Source: Vermamoeba vermiformis (lineage: Eukaryota; Tubulinea; Echinamoebida). From it: DNA of 64,000 nt. Shown piece by piece: positions 38,372 to 50,869 of this stretch; positions within the stretch are counted from its first letter, which is position 1, and each line of letters opens with the position of its first letter. Position numbers and translations under genes: made by a program. A model generated the notes under the pieces. That model ran no database searches, had not been told where the DNA came from, and saw only the letters and a list, made by a program, of their open reading frames with translations. The DNA is taken from contig JBEWZL010000109.1 of NCBI GenBank assembly GCA_045837725.1, positions 124,001 through 188,000 of the forward strand, written 5' to 3'.

Positions 38372-39728
38372 ATGGCTGAACAAAATAACCAACAAACTCA
38401 AATCATTACTGCCGAGCATGTCAAAGCTGACATTGACAATTGTAAGTTGCAATTTCTTTGTGGGATGTATTTGGAAATTTGGCTTTTCAGGCCTCTGCTT
38501 TATGATTCTATGCTTATATATAAGGATCAAATAATTTATTGTGCGTAATCAAAATAGGTTTGAAGACGGTCAATGAAAAACTTTTCCCCAAGACAAGCTT
38601 CGAATCCTTCAGTGGTTTTTGCTCCATGGTGAGCTCTTTCTTTTTGGTCGCTACTACTCGCGACTCGGTTGGTCGTCAAACCTTCTTGCAAAAGTGTATG
38701 TATTTTGTATCTTTACTTCGGCTATTTAGGTTCGTCGTAGATTTAACATCTCTCTCTCGAGAAACTTCGACAGAATTTCAAGGCTATTTGTGTCAATTGT
38801 ACTAGCGCTCGTACTAACGATATGAATAGTCTTCGCCGATCAGGAGAGTAGACGCAAGGCCCGTGAAGAAAAAGAGCGATTGAAGCACGAGAAGATCGCG
38901 AAGAAAGAGGCTGACAAGGAGGCGAAGAAGAAAGAAAAAGAGGAGAAGAGACGCGAAAAGGAAGAGACTGACGAGAAGGTACCAGTGGTTTGTAATTTGT
39001 TGCGTTCAATTTCTTAGTAACGATTGCTGCAGCTCAAGAAGAAGAAGCAAAAGAAGGATCAAAAGGACGAGAAGAAAAAGGATAAGAAGGACAAAAAGGA
39101 CAAGAAGGACAAGGACGGCAAGAAGGACAAGAAAGCAGAGAAGAAGAAGAAAAAAGAAGAAGAAAAGCTCGCCAAATTGAGCGAGGAGGATCGCGCTGCT
39201 TACGAAGAGAAGAAGAAAAAGAAGGAAGAGAAGAAGGGTAAGAAGGACAAGAAGGACAAGAAGGACAAGAAGAAGGACAAAGACGGCAAGAAGGACAAGA
39301 AGGATAAAAAGGACAAGAAAGACAAGAAGAAGGACAAGGACGGCAAGAAGGACAAGAAGAAAGACAAGAAGGAGGACAAGAAGGACTCGAGCAATGCTTT
39401 GGCTTTGATCCGCAAGGCCTCTGACGCCTTCACCAACAGAGGTCAAAGCATCTCTCGCTTTGCTCCTTGCTTGGCTCTGCTCGATGTCTGCGGTGTCAGT
39501 GATCGTCGCTGCAATGTCTTGCGCCGTGCTACTGAGTTGCAGTTCAAGTCTGAGCTCTGCTGGGTCAACTACCTCGACAAGGTAGCTGCTTGTGGTGTCG
39601 GCAAGGACGCAGCCAAGTGCTACAAGAAGTACTCTGGTGACGCCAAGCGTTGCGACAAGTTCACCAACAAGGCGCAATACGTGCTCCGTCAATTGACCAC
39701 CCAAACCAACGAGACTCAACAACAGTAA
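38372..39728 (+). CDS. Lysine-rich repeat protein with C-terminal cysteine-containing domain
   Basis: Four or five exons. A short N-terminal region (ITAEHVKADIDNCLKTVNEK, then SFESFSGFCSM and TRDSVGRQTFLQK) is followed by a highly charged coiled coil. An extended run of KKDKKDKKDK/DGKKDK repeats (about 39040-39390, about 110 residues almost free of hydrophobics) comes next. The last 100 residues form a different, probably globular domain with spaced cysteines (FAPCLALLDVCGVSDRRCN, LCWVNYLDKVAACG, DAAKCYKKYSGDAKRCDKF). I do not recognise this domain. The composition suggests a nucleic-acid- or polyanion-binding protein, but that is inference. The codon repetition could be prone to length change. 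It sits between Prp39 and the USP gene. Confidence 0.7.
39040..39395 (+). repeat. In-frame AAG/GAC-rich tandem repeat encoding KKDK units
   Basis: Degenerate in-frame triplet and hexamer repetition of AAGGACAAG-type units inside the lysine-rich gene. The longer period AAGGACGGCAAG recurs at about 39111, 39281 and 39340. It makes the reverse strand look like a long Leu/Val-rich open frame (39006-39785), which is an artefact. Confidence 0.85.
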
Positions 39729-39827
39729 ATTAACCCCTTGGTATTCATTGTGTCGATAACCGCCATTGATAATAAACCCGTGCAACTGTAATCAATTATA
39801 AAACAATATTTTAATCAAACAAAATTT

Positions 39828-42800
39828 TTACAGCAAAGAAGCAGCAAGCTCTTTGATTTTGATTTTGTATTGCTCTCCGATGTTCAGCGAGGCGACGCTG
39901 TTGTTCAGCGCAGTCAAAGCATTCTTGCACGAAGCAACGAGCAGTGTCTTGAGTTCAGGGTCGTGCGCAGCGATGACTAAGGCGTGCAACACAGAGATCA
40001 ACTGCTGCGCGGAGTCATCGTCAGTGACAGTCATGGCAGTCAATTTGTTGGCCAGATGGGCGCTGATGTTCTGTCTGTCATCGGGGGACAAGCGAGGCAC
40101 CAACTGTTGCGAGATTAATATACAACACTAAGAACAATATTAATCAAAGCTACGTACCACTGGGAAGATTTGTTGCGCGAATTTCAACGTGTCAGCGACG
40201 CTCAAGTGCTCCGTGTGTTTGGACAAGAGCTGCGAGACGAAGGTGATCAGCGCGGCATCTTGGAGCAGTGCTTGGCGCAGTTCGTGCTCTTCAGGTAGCT
40301 CCAAGAAGCGCGCGAGTGTGCTGACGACCGTGGCACAGGCAGCGGGTGGGAGGGACAAGGACTCAATGGCCGAGTACAGCACGAGAGCAGTGGTCTGTGT
40401 GGCAATGGCCTCGTCTGCGTCTTCAACCACCAAGTTGGCGAGCTGTTGCACGAACTCCAAGTAGTGCAGCTGCGAGGCAGGAGCTTGTTCTTCAGTCTCC
40501 ATCTTGTCGTTCACATCGACTTGCGACAACAAGTGCTGTTGACGCAGCCCAGTGATCACCAGCTCCAAGCATCCATCGTCAATGTGCGCCAGAGTGAGCA
40601 GCAGTTGACGGCACACGCGCACAAAGTTGTCCTGATTGGCGTGCTCTTTCATCACCGTCACCACAAACTCGATCAAATTGCCCTTGTTGTTCCAGCTGTT
40701 CGAGAGCTCTGTTTGCACCTTGGCAATGCGCTCTTCGTCCACTTCAGCCTCCTCGAATGCAGCACCAATCTTCTGGAAGACATCGAGCACGGTGATCAAC
40801 AGCGGGGAGAGTGCGTTGTGCTCGTCGACCCAAGTGTGGTGCAGCACAATCTTGGTGAAGTGTTGCAACATCTTCTTCTCGAGCAGAATGAACTTGTCGT
40901 CGAACGGCGACTCCAAAATGAACGTGAGCACACGCAGCAAGTGCTTGAGTGCGTGACTGACGGACTTGTCCAGCGAGGTGAACACTTGCTTCAGGGTCGA
41001 TTGGCGCATACGTGGCAGTTCATTGTAGCCGCGCGTGAGGATGCGGAACAAGACGTCTGCAGTGCGCGGGTACTCGGCTGATTCGAGGTACAAGAAGCGC
41101 ACAGTCCAGTCCCAGTTGTGCGCACCCAACATGCGCTCCAAGAAGGTGACATCAGCGGCAGCACATCGATCCACAATGCCGTAGTAGTGCGGCAGTGACT
41201 CGTCGTTGAAGCTGTAGAAAGCAGGACAGGCGCGCAGGGAGATGAAGTAGCTGAAGAAGCGCGTGTAGACCTTGTCGTCTTGCATGATCAGCTTGAGACC
41301 TTCGTCGTTGCCTTCGAGGGCCTTGTTCCAGTACTGCACCAGCGCGAGCTTGTTGAGATCGCACTCCATATTCACATCGATGGCGCTGAACAGCTTGAAG
41401 AAGGTGTCAAAGTGCGCGTTGAACAGCTGTTTCTCGCGCGGTGAAGTGAGACCCCACTGCAAGAAGCGGAACATGCTCAACAGACGCCAGTAACCGCTCG
41501 GATAGCCCTCGTCAGCGGTGCGTGTGAACTGCGCAGTGTCACCCGTGGCATTGAGTCGTGCGAGCGGGAACAGACTGAGCACTGCAGTGTAGATCTTGAC
41601 GAAGCGTGCATCGACGACGAGCGGATCTGCTTCGAGACCCACAAACACGACTGGTGTGACCTCCTCAGCGGGCTGATCAGCGAGCACGTCGTCCTTGGGC
41701 AGGTGCGTGTTGTAGCCAGGCAGTTCAGGCACCATCCACAACAGCATCGTCTCGGTGACTAGACGCAGCTCTTCGTAGGTCTTGTAGAACAGCAGGTCTT
41801 CAATCCACAGCTCAATCGTGTCCAGCATGAAGCGACGCAGCACGGGCAGGGCGGGCATCAGCTCGAGAATGAGACGCACGGCGTGATATGTGGCGTTCTT
41901 GTACTTGAGATTGTTCTTGATCACTTCGAGGTACCTGCGAATGCCGTGCTCCACGCGCGTGGCGTGCAGCGAGTCTTGCATGCGCAACAGCTGGGCGTAG
42001 ACAATAAAGTAGGGCTTGAACTGCTCGTAGTTGACCTTGTTGATGCCACTGTTGAGCAGATCCAGCACGCGAATGGAGAGTGCTTCGTTCTCGTAGCACA
42101 AGTGACAGATGAGCTCACTCGCTGCAGTCGGGTGAATGCCATCGCCAATCACGCGCTCCAAGAAGATGTCGGAGCTGATCAGTGCCCAGTCCTCGACACT
42201 CATCACCAGTGCTGGGCCCGGCAGTTGACTCGGTGTCGCGCTGTCACTGCTCGCTGCCTGATAGCTCTCGCTGTCCTCACTCGGTGCTCGCGGCACACAA
42301 CCGCGCACCAGTGCTGCAATCGTGCCCACGGTGTGCTTCATGTTGCTGAGCTGTTGCTTCTCGGTCTTGCTCTTCTTGTTGGGCTTGGCTTTCTTGTTGA
42401 GTCGCGGTGCATCGTCTTGCAGGTAGTAGTCCGCGAGCACAGTGAGGGCCTTGTGCTTCAACAGGAACTGCCGCTCTGGGGCACCAAGCGCTGCGAACTC
42501 TTCGAACACCAAGAAGTACTGATTGAAGTAGCGCCAGTGATTGTTGGCCTCTTTCAGCAGTGCCATCACGTGCTCCATGAATCGCACAATCACGGAGCTC
42601 GAATCACCGCGCGACTTCTCAAAGGCCAGGGGCACTATCTCGTCGTCACTGCGGCGCTCAATCTCCATGGCCTCGCTCTGCATGGTCACATCTTCCACTT
42701 CCACATCGTACAGTGCGCGCTCGTGTGCAGCGAGGCCTGACAGAGCCAGGGCCAGCAGCTTGACGTACTTCTCGCGCGCTTCAGGCACGGGGCTGTGGAA

Positions 42801-45800
42801 CAACATCTGCTTCAACCACGCGCAGTCATTGGCCAGCGAGGCCTCCAACAGCCAGCGACAGCCAGGCACGTGGTGTTGATACAGCTGCGACAAGAGCTCC
42901 ACAATCTCGTTCAAGTTGTCGCGCTCCTTGGCGTGGGCCAGTGTCTCAATGAAGAAGCGCGTGCCCAGCTCCAGCGAGGCAAACACAGGGTCAAACACGC
43001 GCGGCTGTGGCTGCTTGTAGTCCTGCACCATGTAGTCGAGACTGTGCGCGTAGTCGTTGTTGTGTGCCGTGGGCTTGTAGAGTGCCAGCACGCGCTGCAC
43101 AAAGTTGGTGTAGGAGGGATCGAAGATGTGCTTGTCGTGCAAGAAGCGAATGTTCTCTTCCCACACTTGACGGAACAGCTCCGATTGGCCTGTGACTGCA
43201 CTGCTCGTGGACTCGGTGCGCGGTTCAGTGCCGAGTGGATTGGGCTCGACTTTGCTGTAGAACAACATGTATGCGTTGTTGGGACGCATTTGATTGCGCG
43301 TCACTCGCTTGCCCTGCGCCGAGTCCCAGCTCTGCACCGACTCGTAGCCACCGAAGCACTGCGCGGGAATGTCAGCGGGGTCAAATGGCTCGACCAGCAC
43401 GTCGTTGAACTGGTACCAGCGTCCAGCAGCACCGCGCTCCTTGATGAACGAGTAGTAGTGGCCACTCTCTGCCGTGCCCGTGTGCACCAAGATGCCGCTC
43501 AGCTCGTACTCGTAGTAGGACAGCGGGTGCAGTGCCTCCACGGTCTTGCCAGCTTGTTGTTGTTCGCGGCGGTGCAGGCCCTCTTTGGTGTACGGCTCCA
43601 GACTGAGACGCATCGGGAACTCGCAGTGATCGTTCACTTTGGTGCGACGCATGCTCTCAAAGTCAAATTCGAAGCGCTTCAAGTGAATGATGAGGTTGTT
43701 GGGCAGGCCCTTGAGACAGCAGCGCTTGAGGGCATCGACCTTCTTGCCGCAGGTGCTGCACATGTACTTGTTGTCGCCTTCCAGCACGTCACCTTGCACG
43801 AACAGCTCCAGCGAGTCCTCGAGCTTCTTCTTGCCCTTCACTTCCACGCTGAACGAGAAGAAGCCCTCCTCGCGCTCAGAGGTGTGCTCGCACTCCTTGC
43901 TGATGATCTGATTCAGCATGGTGCCACCAAAGAAGTTCTTCAGAATGTGATCTTGCGGTGTGCCCTTGAGCAGCGTCTCCACCTTGTCGAACAGCATGTT
44001 GAAGAACTCATCGGCGTCCATCTGCACGGCGGGATTCATGGGCTGACCGTCGTACTTGTAGGCCTTGCAGAACTCTTTGGGATCGTAGAACTTCTTCTCG
44101 CTCTCCTGCAAGTAGGTGAAGATGGCTTGGAACTGATGCAGCAGACTCTCGCGCTTGTCTTCTTGACGGTCGGGCGCGGTGAGAATGCCACGACGGAACT
44201 CGGGGATCATGAAGAACTGCTGCATGAGCGAGTTCATGTAGCAGGTGGCACCCAAGTTCTTGAGGCCCACGTAGCCCACAGAGCCCTTCTCGTAGCCACT
44301 CGGCAAGTAGCTCCACTGACGGCGCGGCTCAGCGAGATTGTGCTGCACGATCAGACGATAGACGAGCTGCTTCATGTTGTCGGGATGATTGCGCGCCAAT
44401 TCTTCGAGCAGTTTGAAGGCACCACCGCGACTGGCGAGGGACTTGCAGCGCGGGGGAGTGATGGCTTGCTTGGCGTGATTGGGCTCGGGTATCTCGAACA
44501 GACACTGATAGAACACTTGCGACACGAGATCTCCACCACCCTGCGCAGTGGACAGACCTGCGAGTGTCTTGAACTCGCTGTCCTTGCTGATCAGCGTGGT
44601 GACGAGCTGCATCAGACCAATCAGCACTTGATCTTCCACTTCAGGCTGCGCTGTCGTCTCCACAATTGGATGGCGATGAATCATCTCGGTGCACGTGACG
44701 AGCAGCGATTTGAACTGGCGCGGCGAGGCACCCCCGACGCCTGAACACGCGTCTTGCAGCAAGCGATTGACGAGCTCAAAGTACTGTGCACAGGTGCGCA
44801 TGGTGGGACTGATGCCCGGCAAGTACTGCAGCAGCTGTTGCAGCAACACCGTGGTGGGCAGGGGTGTGCCCTCACGCACGGATTTGCAGATCTGATACAG
44901 GCCCTCCACGGCCTTCTCGCGCACGAGATCGTACTCGGATGTGAGCACGAGCGATGAGAGCCAGTTGGCAAAGTGCGCGTGTGTGAGCAGTGCTTGCAGC
45001 GAGGCAGTGCTGCTGAGGGTGGCTGCAACGAGCAGGGGCATGGCGTGCTTGACCACTTGCTCGGGCTCACTCTCCGTGCGCTCCAACAGCGTGCTCAGGA
45101 CATTGCTGCCGTCCTCGCTCACTGCTGCTGGCGCCGCTGTGTCCGTGCGCGCGTCGTTGGGCAGCTGGGCGACGGTCCACGTGATGTGCATCAACTTGCT
45201 GAGCAGCTCGAGCACATTCTGACCACTGCGCGCCAAGACCTCGTTGAACTGCGGCACATCGAGCTGATTGCGCGTGAGCACAAAGGCGCTGACAATCTTC
45301 AACAGCAGCACCAGACAGGCCAATCGCTTGCTGCCCTTGCTCTCCTCCAAGAACTCGCTCGTGCTCAGCACTTGAATCAGATGCGACACGCCACCACGCA
45401 GCACAAACTGTTGTCGCCACGACTCTTCACCTTCAGGTTGCAGCAGGGACTCCACGATCTGCAGCGCGTACAGCAGTTTGAACAGCGAGCGCGGATCCAA
45501 CAGCTCGTTCCAGTTCGGATGCATCGGATCTGTGTCGTGCGGAGTGCGCAATCGTTGCAGCGAGTCGAGCATGGTGGGGTTGGTGCGCAGCTTCATCAAG
45601 AGGTCCCACACGAGCTGACCAATGCTGCCAGGCAAGATGAGCAAGTCGAACAGCTGCGCAAAGTAGCGCTCTTGTGCCAGCTGGCGCGAGGGCAACATCT
45701 CGTCGTCTTCTTTCTCGCTCGGTGCACTCACTGCTGGACGTGCGTGCGCCTCCACACTGCCATCAGCCGCACGCCGCATGTACCGCGTCACGTGCACGAC

Positions 45801-48800
45801 TTGATTCTCGGTGAGTCGCAGATCTGAGAGCGTGTCGTTGTCGTTCTTCAATTCTTTGCCCGTGGTGAGCAGCCGCAACACCTCTGCGGACTCGTTGATG
45901 TGCTCAGCAATCTTCTGACGCAGCTGGCCGACTGTGTCTGCAGTGGTGAGCACCACGCTGAACTTGCTGCCGTTGAGCACCACAATGTTCAGCGTCACCG
46001 TCATGCCACTCGACTTGGCACCGTGACGACCGCGCGATGACGAGCCCTCAAAGGCCTCAATCAGCGACTTCAACAGCGTCAAGCAGCGCACAATGCGCAG
46101 TGACAGTGCAGCATCGGGCTTGACGGCGTACTCTTTGGCCGCACTCGACAGATACGCCATGCACTGGGCGATGAATTCTTCGCGCAGCTTGACCAGCTGG
46201 GGCTTCAAATCAGGTGCGAGCTGTGACAGCGGTGAGTGCGCGCTCGCGGGTGCAGCAGGGGGTGGTACTTACAGCCTTGTACAGTCGCGTCATCAATTGC
46301 ACGGCAGACTTGCCAACCTCGGCGTGGCGACACTCGAGCACGATGCGCCACAAGAGTGCCAGTCCGTCGAGATTGAACGACAGCACTGCGAATTCTTTGT
46401 CACGTGATTCGTACACCACAATCTTCTTGCGATTGGCATTCACGATGCGGAACAAGAACTCGAACGAATTGAGTCCTTGCACGGTGAGCGCTGCAAAATC
46501 GAGCTCCGCAAACTTGTGATCGAAGATGTACTCGATCGACTCGTCCGTCAGCGAGGCGTATTCTTTGTTGTTGGTGGTCGAGCGCGAGGTCTCAATCCAC
46601 TGCAGACCCAAGTCACGCTCCTCCACGGTGAGGCCCTGCACGACAATGGACTGCCACAGCGTGTCGAGCTGTTGCGGCGTGAGACTCAAATCTGAATTGC
46701 CCAGCGTGAAGTCCAGGAATTCAAAGCGCTCGCGAATGTGCTGCAAATGTTGCCACTTGCCAATGAACATCGTGTTGATGTCCACCACGTGACCTGCAGG
46801 CAACTTGGCGAGCTCCTGCTTGACGTGTTGGTGATAGGTGTGCAGATTGGCGAAGAAGGTGTCGAACAGATGGTATTCTTTCTCTGCCGCGGTGATCACT
46901 GCGCCAATGCCCTCACGCTCCTCGCGACGATTGTACGAGCCTGCACATCAGAGAGGTTAGAACTGCGGGCACATAGCGCTGCCTCAGACGCGTACCGAAT
47001 ATGCGCGCCAACAATCGCAACGACTGCGGCACAGACTTGCCCTCCTTGAGATTGGTGAGACAGAGCATAATGTAGTGATTGCTGTGCAGGTCTGTCAGTC
47101 ACACGTGTATGCAGCGAGGTGTGCGCGAGGACACTACGTACCGATGGGGTAGCACTGGGGTCATGGCGAACAGCTCCATCAAGGTGTTGAGGGCACTCAT
47201 GAACAGCTCGTGCGGCACATTGGTCTCGTCGAGAATCAAGTTCCACAGTGCCTCCAAGCCATAGTAGCGCTTCTCGTGGTGTTGTTGCGCCACACCGAGG
47301 CCGTGAATGGTGACATCGCGCACCAGACTCAGCGTGTTGGCGCTGTACTCGTGATAGGGGATCAGTTTGATGCGCTCAAACAAGTAGTCGAGCTGCTCCA
47401 CGGTGAGGTAGCTGGCGAGTGCCTTGATGCTGCCCCACACCGTGTGACTGATGGTCTCGTGCTTGGCGGACGAGGCTTGCCACAGCAGATCAATGTGACG
47501 CTGTTCGAGCTGTCCCTGCACGGCCAAGAACTTGAGCAGATCACTCGCGCGCTTGATCAGTTCGAGGTGCATATTCGCACCATACAAGTACTCTACCACT
47601 TGCTTCTCTTTGAACCAGCGAATTAAATAGTCAATGTCAATGCCTGGATCTGAGTCCATCATCATGCGTTCACCGTGACGCAACAACATATCGCGCTTGT
47701 TCAATACGCGCACTGTGACCTCGCGTATGTCGCTCAAGCCTGCAATGCGCTTTTCTAAGAAAGGTGACTTCAAGAACTTGAGCGCCATATCGAGTTTGAA
47801 TCGTTCCATGAGCTCTGTAGAGTCGTCCATGTGATGCAACAAATCTTCCATAATTGATATGATATCCGCCACTGTTTTACGATCTTCGTTCTTCAGTTCA
47901 TCATCGGTTACGTTCAACAAGTGATCCAAAACCAGATCGCGCAGTTCAGGCAAGTATTGTGAGTGAAGATACTGCGAGTCAAGATAATCCTTGATCTGTC
48001 GTAAACAAGATGCCTATTAGTCATATTCACAAAACAGGTAACACCACGCAGCTGACCTTGAGCACGAGTTTGAGCATGCAGCGCAGTACGGAGAGAGGCG
48101 TGCGCGGCTGTTTGTTCTTGATGCGCTCTAAGATCTGTTCGAGACCTCCGCGACGCACGAATAGCTCGACATTCGACACTAAATAGGCTGAGGCCCACTT
48201 GCTGTGCACCTACAAGCGTGCCAAGGTAAGTCAGATGGTTTGTCACGCCATTCAACACTACGCACCGTGACTTGAGGAGTATTCGGGTCCTCTTCGTATT
48301 CGAGAGTGAACTCTTCTTTGGACTGCGAGTCGTCTTTGCCGTAGTGATCGTAAAATATGTACACTGAACTGTGCGAGTAGATGCGCGCCATTGTCTCCCA
48401 AGCTGAGATCATATCATAGTCGGCATAATCCAGCAAAAATAAGAGCGATTTTTGCATGAATTGGTTGAATCTAGATGCCACATCGACACTAACGTCTCTG
48501 AAAATAAAGAAATTTAAGAATATGTTTTCACCGCCAAGAAAATTGATTTTGTTGCTCATTTGCGTCAATTTGTGAGGCAAGCACTTACCCTCGCTTGAGA
48601 ATACCCGTTATAACTTTGATAAAGAAATTTTCAATATAAAGGTGCGCTCTGTCTGGTTTTGCTTCCTCTAATGCATCCAACCACTCTTCTATTACTCGTA
48701 ATGCATTCAAAGGATGCATATCTAAATATTAAGGATGAGTTAGCATGCAATTCTGAATCAGGAGGTTGGGTTATTTTTTTCGTTTCCACAAAATAAACGA

Positions 48801-48925
48801 TTTTAGGAAAAATAGTATTCAATTCCAACAAATATAGTACCCCTCTTAATTGTATTGTCCAATGAAGGGAATTGGCGCTTGGCCTCTTCAAATTCCTTGT
48901 CATTGTCTTTGTTGTCACCACTCAT
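39828..48925 (-). CDS. usp9x: FAM/USP9X-type giant ubiquitin carboxyl-terminal hydrolase
   Basis: The largest gene here, about 2,850 residues. One 6-kb exon (40140-46208) carries most of it, with short exons on both sides; the start is at 48925 (SGDNKDNDKEFEEAKR) and the stop at 39828. Order: long alpha-solenoid N-terminus; a ubiquitin-like domain (TVTLNIVVLNGSKFSVVL, VLRLLTTGKELKNDN); more solenoid; the USP catalytic domain with Cys box YVGLKNLGATCYMNS (Cys codon at 44241-44243), YMCSTCGKK zinc-ribbon part, LIIHLKRFEFDFE and His box GTAESGHYYSF (His codon 43458-43460); then a 900-residue helical C-terminal region. This plan matches USP9X/FAM and amoebal FafA, with USP24 and USP34 as more distant relatives. 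Catalytic residues are intact, so it should remove ubiquitin. Confidence 0.93.
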
Positions 48926-49175
48926 TTTCAAAGGGCCAAGTGTGAGGCTAAGACATAATAATTAGCTCTGAGTGTCAACGTGAGGGCCTGACAGTTGCTT
49001 GCTACTTACGTTTGGTTAGTTTAAAATGGTCAAAAAATATTGCATAAAACAGCTTTTGTGACCGTGAAAAAAAGACTTGCGAGTCAAAATTAGCTGCGAG
49101 CATTTTCAACTGTCAATGTTGTAACGAACACCACCTTACTTATTTATATTTGTTATTATTGCCGTGAATAGTGCT
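48926..49175. promoter_or_regulatory. Divergent promoter between the USP gene and U2SURP
   Basis: 250 bp separate the two start codons. The centre is AT-rich; no TATA box stands out. It probably serves both genes. Confidence 0.4.
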
Positions 49176-50764
49176 ATGGCGCTAGTTCCTTGCCGCATTG
49201 TTTGGATCGGAAGCCTGCATCCAGAAACTAATGAGGAGGAAATTCGGCTGGCTTGTTGCCAATACGTTCCCAATTCGTCTATTGTATCTATCAAGGCAAG
49301 TTATTATTTTAATTTAATTATTGTATTAATCACGCAAATAAACACTTTGATTTTTATTATTATTGTTGCTGGTATCATTGTACTGACTGCTACTTCAAGC
49401 TTTTAAGACCCAAAAATTGTAGCTTTGTTAATTTAACCACTATCGACGAAGCACAGCGTGTATTAGCAGGACTCAACGGCGCGCTGATCCACGGTCAGAG
49501 TGTGCGCACAAATTGGGGCAAAGAATTCCCTGCTGCACCTACTATGCCTCTGATGCCTTCCATGCCGCACGTACCCCTACCTGGGGCACTTCCTGTCATT
49601 GGTATGTAAGATTCGCTCCGTGTATGTGAGCTAATTCTTCTGCAGATCCAGAACAGCTGAAAATTATCGATAAATTAGCGGAGTTTGTCGTCAACAAAGG
49701 CAGCGAGGGCGCAGTGTTTGAAAGTGTGGTCAAAGAGCGCGAGCGACACAACAGCAAATTCGCGTTCTTATTCGGTGGACCCTACTACGCGTATTATCAA
49801 CACAAGCTGCTGGAACTGCGCGCTCAGCTCACTGTAGCACCACTGGTACCCCTCGGAGGACTGAACACACCACTGGTACCCCTCGGTGGACTGAACACAC
49901 CACTGGCACCCCTCGGACACAACGTAGCAGCTGTAGTGCCCCCATCACTCGGCCACCCCTCGCAGGTACCGGGCCACGAGCACGACACAGAGCTGCAGCA
50001 CTTGTTGCAGGAGTTCAGTGTCTCGAAGCAGAGCAGTGCAGTGTGTGCGTGGCTGACGAGTCACAGTGCCGCGCTGAGTGCGAGCTTGGAGCTGATCAAG
50101 CAACAGATTGAGCGCGCACCTGACGACGAGCACGCCCTCCACTACATGTACCTGCTCAGCGATCTCTTGCAGCAGAGGTAGGTGTTTGGATTGCGGCCAG
50201 TACTCGGCTACTCACCCATCTGCAGCTTGAAGCGACGCTCGCTGTCAGATCCGCACTTGCTGGACGACATCTCGCAGACTGTGCTGCACGCTCTGCCCGC
50301 ACTGCTCGCTGCCCTCACACGACGCGCGACACACTTCGACAGCACGGTAGCTCGCATACAGCGCGTAAGTACCTGTCCCGTGAGTGCCGCGTCTCTGATT
50401 CTCTGTTCGCACACAGCTATTCAAGCAGTGGGAGCTCAAGGGCGTGTTTGACAGCAGTGTCCTGCAGACCCTCGAGCTGCACTTGCACGAGCACAAGCCA
50501 CCCCCGCCCTGGGCCACCGTGCAGCACTCGCCCGCTGCCACACTGCCCCCACCGCCGCCCTTCCTCGTGCCCAGTCCCCCGCCGCAGCAGCAGCAGATCG
50601 ATCCCAACATCAACATGCCACCGGGCATCATCGTCGCACTGCACCACCACTACCGTCCTGCACCCTACACACCACTCAATATCGCACTGCAACCCATTCC
50701 ACCCATGGCTGCACCCGATGCGAATATATCCAGCGTGATTGAACAGTTTGTAAACTCGTTGTAA
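49176..50764 (+). CDS. U2SURP/SR140-like splicing factor (RRM, SURP, CID)
   Basis: Five or so exons. An RRM comes first (CRIVWIGSLHPETNEEEIR, NCSFVNLTTIDEAQRVLAGL, INGQSVRTNWGKE-type strand), then a Met/Pro-rich linker. A SURP/SWAP module follows (IDKLAEFVVNKGSEGAVFE, FLFGGPYYAYYQHKLLEL), then a CID domain (VSKQSSAVCAWLTSHS, HALHYMYLLSDLLQQ, ALPALLAALTRRA, LFKQWELKGVFDSSVL). The end is Pro/Gln-rich. RRM-SURP-CID is the architecture of U2SURP (SR140), a U2 snRNP-associated protein; CHERP has SURP-CID without the RRM. Between SURP and CID a ten-residue unit is repeated almost three times (PLVPLGGLNT). GC content rises sharply in this linker and in the proline-rich tail. Confidence 0.88.
49839..49920 (+). 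repeat. 30-bp in-frame tandem repeat (PLVPLGGLNT units)
   Basis: Two full copies and a third partial copy of a 30-bp unit (ACTGGTACCCCTCGG then GGACTGAACACACC) sit in the linker of the U2SURP-like gene. Copies differ by only a few bases, and being a multiple of three it keeps the frame. This is probably a recent expansion. Confidence 0.85.
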
Positions 50765-50869
50765 GAATACTATCCTTAGGTGAAAACTCGTGTGAGTCTG
50801 TCTGGCTCTTTTTCTTGACTTTTTCTGCGGCTTGTTCGTTGTTATCTAGCAGTTTAATAGTGAACACAC

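Noticed and set aside
39006-39785. 259-codon Leu/Val-rich frame on the minus strand that looks like a membrane protein
   Set aside because: It is the complement of the AAG/GAC repeat of the lysine-rich gene; the hydrophobicity is an artefact of the reversed Lys/Asp codons.
42795-44744. 649-codon open frame on the plus strand
   Set aside because: It is the antisense shadow of the GC-rich USP9X-type exon; the protein is Val/Leu/His-rich without any domain, and the opposite strand has clear catalytic motifs.
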